Assembly: GCA_051294375.1 (NCBI GenBank)
Contig: CM119267.1
Location: 8,532,843 to 8,596,842 of the forward strand
Source of the DNA: Paraspadella gotoi
Taxonomy: Eukaryota; Chaetognatha
Direction: 5' to 3'
DNA length: 64,000 nucleotides
Position 1 is the stretch's first letter; every line of letters begins with the position of its first letter. A model generated the notes under the pieces. It had not been told where the DNA came from, did no database searches, and was given only the letters and a program-made list of their open reading frames with translations. Positions 62,379-64,000 of the stretch are shown piece by piece. Position numbers and translations under genes: made by a program.

Positions 62379-64000
62379 CAGAGAGAGAGAAAGAGAGAAG
62401 AGAGAGAGAGAAGAAGAGAAGAGGAGAGAGCTGTTTTTATGCGCCGCAATTTGGCTCGAGCTCGAATACATCATAGAAGGAAGAGTAAAATCAACAGTGG
62501 ATAGAGAAATGGAGAGTGGAGTCATAAACTCAAAACGCTGGCCGAGCGAAGTAAAGAGAGAAGGGTAAGTGACATGTAATGAGATGGCGGAAAAGGGAGT
62601 TACCGAAGTTGAGTAACAAAAGAGTCCAGGAATAATATCGGAAAATTGAGTTTATGTCTTACAAAAAAGAGGTGGATTGTGAATGTTCAAATACCAAAAT
62701 AAATTAGTAACCATCTAAAAATAAGACCAATTCGTTAGAAAACGTTTAAACAATTCCAACACACGCACAATAACTTTTTTTATCATACTGAAATAAAAGT
62801 CTAAAGCGATGGTTATGCCCATTTGGATAAATATCATCCATTTTAGTGAGACTAAAATGTTTATGTCGCTCTTGTTTCATCGGTCGTTCGTGAAGCACAT
62901 TTCTCCTCTTCTCAATTATCTTTATCTCTCTTTCCCATTTTTAAAAACACGGGACAGACGACGGACGTCTTGGGACGTATTCCACGTCAGATATACGCCG
63001 AGTCTTCTTTGTCGATTCTTTCATTTTTTCTTCTCGACGGAATCATTGTTAAAAAAGACACTTCATTATATTATCTTTATACACACAAATGAAAACAGCT
63101 GGTCCTCTTAGATTGCCTCATAGAATTAGAGAACAAACAGCATCCGGAAACGGAAACAAAAATACAATTTATCTGCCCCACTCCTGCCTCAAAATTCACA
63201 AACCAGTAAATTTCTATAAAAGTCAAACAAGAATTCTATATTATGTGGTTGTTTATAAAAAAAAAAAGGAAAACTTCTCGAACAGACAAACGTTTCAAAA
63301 CATTTGAGAATCCGGTAATCGCCAGAAAAAAGTTAAATCGTCAAAAAAACCATTTTTTCTTCGCATGACACCGTCTTCCCGGTTGTGGAGAGAGTGATGA
63401 AAAAAAAACACGTGTGACGGGGTCGGGCGAAGCGAGATTTGGGGGAAAAGGGGAGCGAGGAAAAGGGGGGAACAAAATACGAGATGATGAATGGACCTGA
63501 GGAGGAAAGGAGGAACAAAGAATCAAAAGGAAAATAACGAAGATTGAAGTGTTTGGTGAAATGAAGGAGAAAAGGGATAAAAGGAAGTGGCAAGAAGGGA
63601 GGAACAGGAGAAAAAAAAAAGAAGGAAGAAGGAAGGGAAGCAAGAAGGAAGGTGTGAAGGAAGGAAGGAAGAATGAGGAAAGAAGAGAAGGAAGAAAAGA
63701 AAGAAATTAGAAGATGCAAGGAAGAAAGAAGAGAAAGGAAAGTAGGAATGAAGGAAGGAGAAGGCGAAGGAGATAGGAGAAAGGAAGAGAGAAGGAAAGA
63801 AAGGAAAGTAAAGATAAGGGAAGGAAGGGAGAAGGCAAGGAAGGAATAAAGAAGGAAGAAGAAAGAAGGCAAGCGAAGGAAGGAAGGAAGAAAAGGAAGG
63901 AAGGAAGGAAGTGGGAAGGAAGGAAGGAAGAAGAAGAAAGAAAGAAGAGAAAGAAAGTAGGAAGATAAGAATAAAGAAAGAGAAAGAAAGTAGGAAGGAA
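60179..64000. other. AT-rich DNA ending in a long (GGAA)n-type polypurine tract
   Basis: No gene is supported. A GA-rich tract lies at 62,346-62,430 and a CT-rich one at 61,860-62,015. From about 63,580 to the window end almost every base on the plus strand is a purine (GGAA, GAAG units). The same kind of tract occurs at 180-270, 5,760-5,960, 15,400-15,600 and 24,100-24,330. Long minus-strand frames here are translations of this tract. Confidence 0.7.

Noticed and set aside
63333-63872. 179-codon minus-strand frame with membrane-like Phe/Ser/Leu composition
   Set aside because: It is the complement of a (GGAA)n polypurine tract; composition alone explains the length and hydrophobicity.

Overview
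The window is nuclear DNA from a eukaryote, most likely an invertebrate animal. Three things point that way: two genes are split by GT-AG introns, one encodes an animal-style type II regulatory subunit of protein kinase A, and another carries a ZU5 domain of the UNC-5 / ZO-1 kind. The DNA between genes is AT-rich and crowded with (GA)n/(CT)n, (GGAA)n, (GAC)n and longer tandem repeats. No bacterial operon, rRNA, functional tRNA gene or CRISPR array was seen.

Layout. 1-4,158 is gap-broken intergenic DNA. About 4,269-30,958 is one block of roughly 9.4 kb present three times head to tail. Copies 1 and 2 share a stretch of about 2.8 kb that looks identical, while elsewhere the copies differ mainly by one-base insertions and deletions. 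This fits unpolished long reads or a failed merge in the assembly at least as well as a true triplication. I see no convincing protein gene in the block. At 30,942-31,152 the third copy ends in a tRNA-derived SINE, and a second, diverged member of that SINE lies at 48,968-49,176. An intronless 400-codon kinase-like gene of the CHK/EcKinase branch of the aminoglycoside phosphotransferase superfamily follows at 31,319-32,521. From 32.5 to 41 kb there is mostly simple repeat, with promoter-like motif clusters (E-box/E-box/CRE at 33,061; paired CCAAT boxes at 35,989), one ambiguous proline-rich candidate exon, and a 43-bp minisatellite inside an interspersed repeat.

The two best-resolved genes are next to each other and divergent. 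On the minus strand, ten exons between 47,819 and 41,145 join in frame into a low-complexity scaffold-like protein ending in a ZU5 domain; its first and last exons are not settled. On the plus strand, eight exons between 50,182 and 52,303 give a complete 393-residue PKA type II regulatory subunit. From 52.3 kb to the end there is mostly simple repeat and AT-rich DNA, with one damaged or mis-sequenced exon-like cluster near 55 kb and a direct duplication near 59.5 kb.

The three genes do not form an obvious pathway. I found no clear new multi-gene system; the most interesting items are the triplicated block, two repeat families that I cannot name, and the unusual ZU5 protein.
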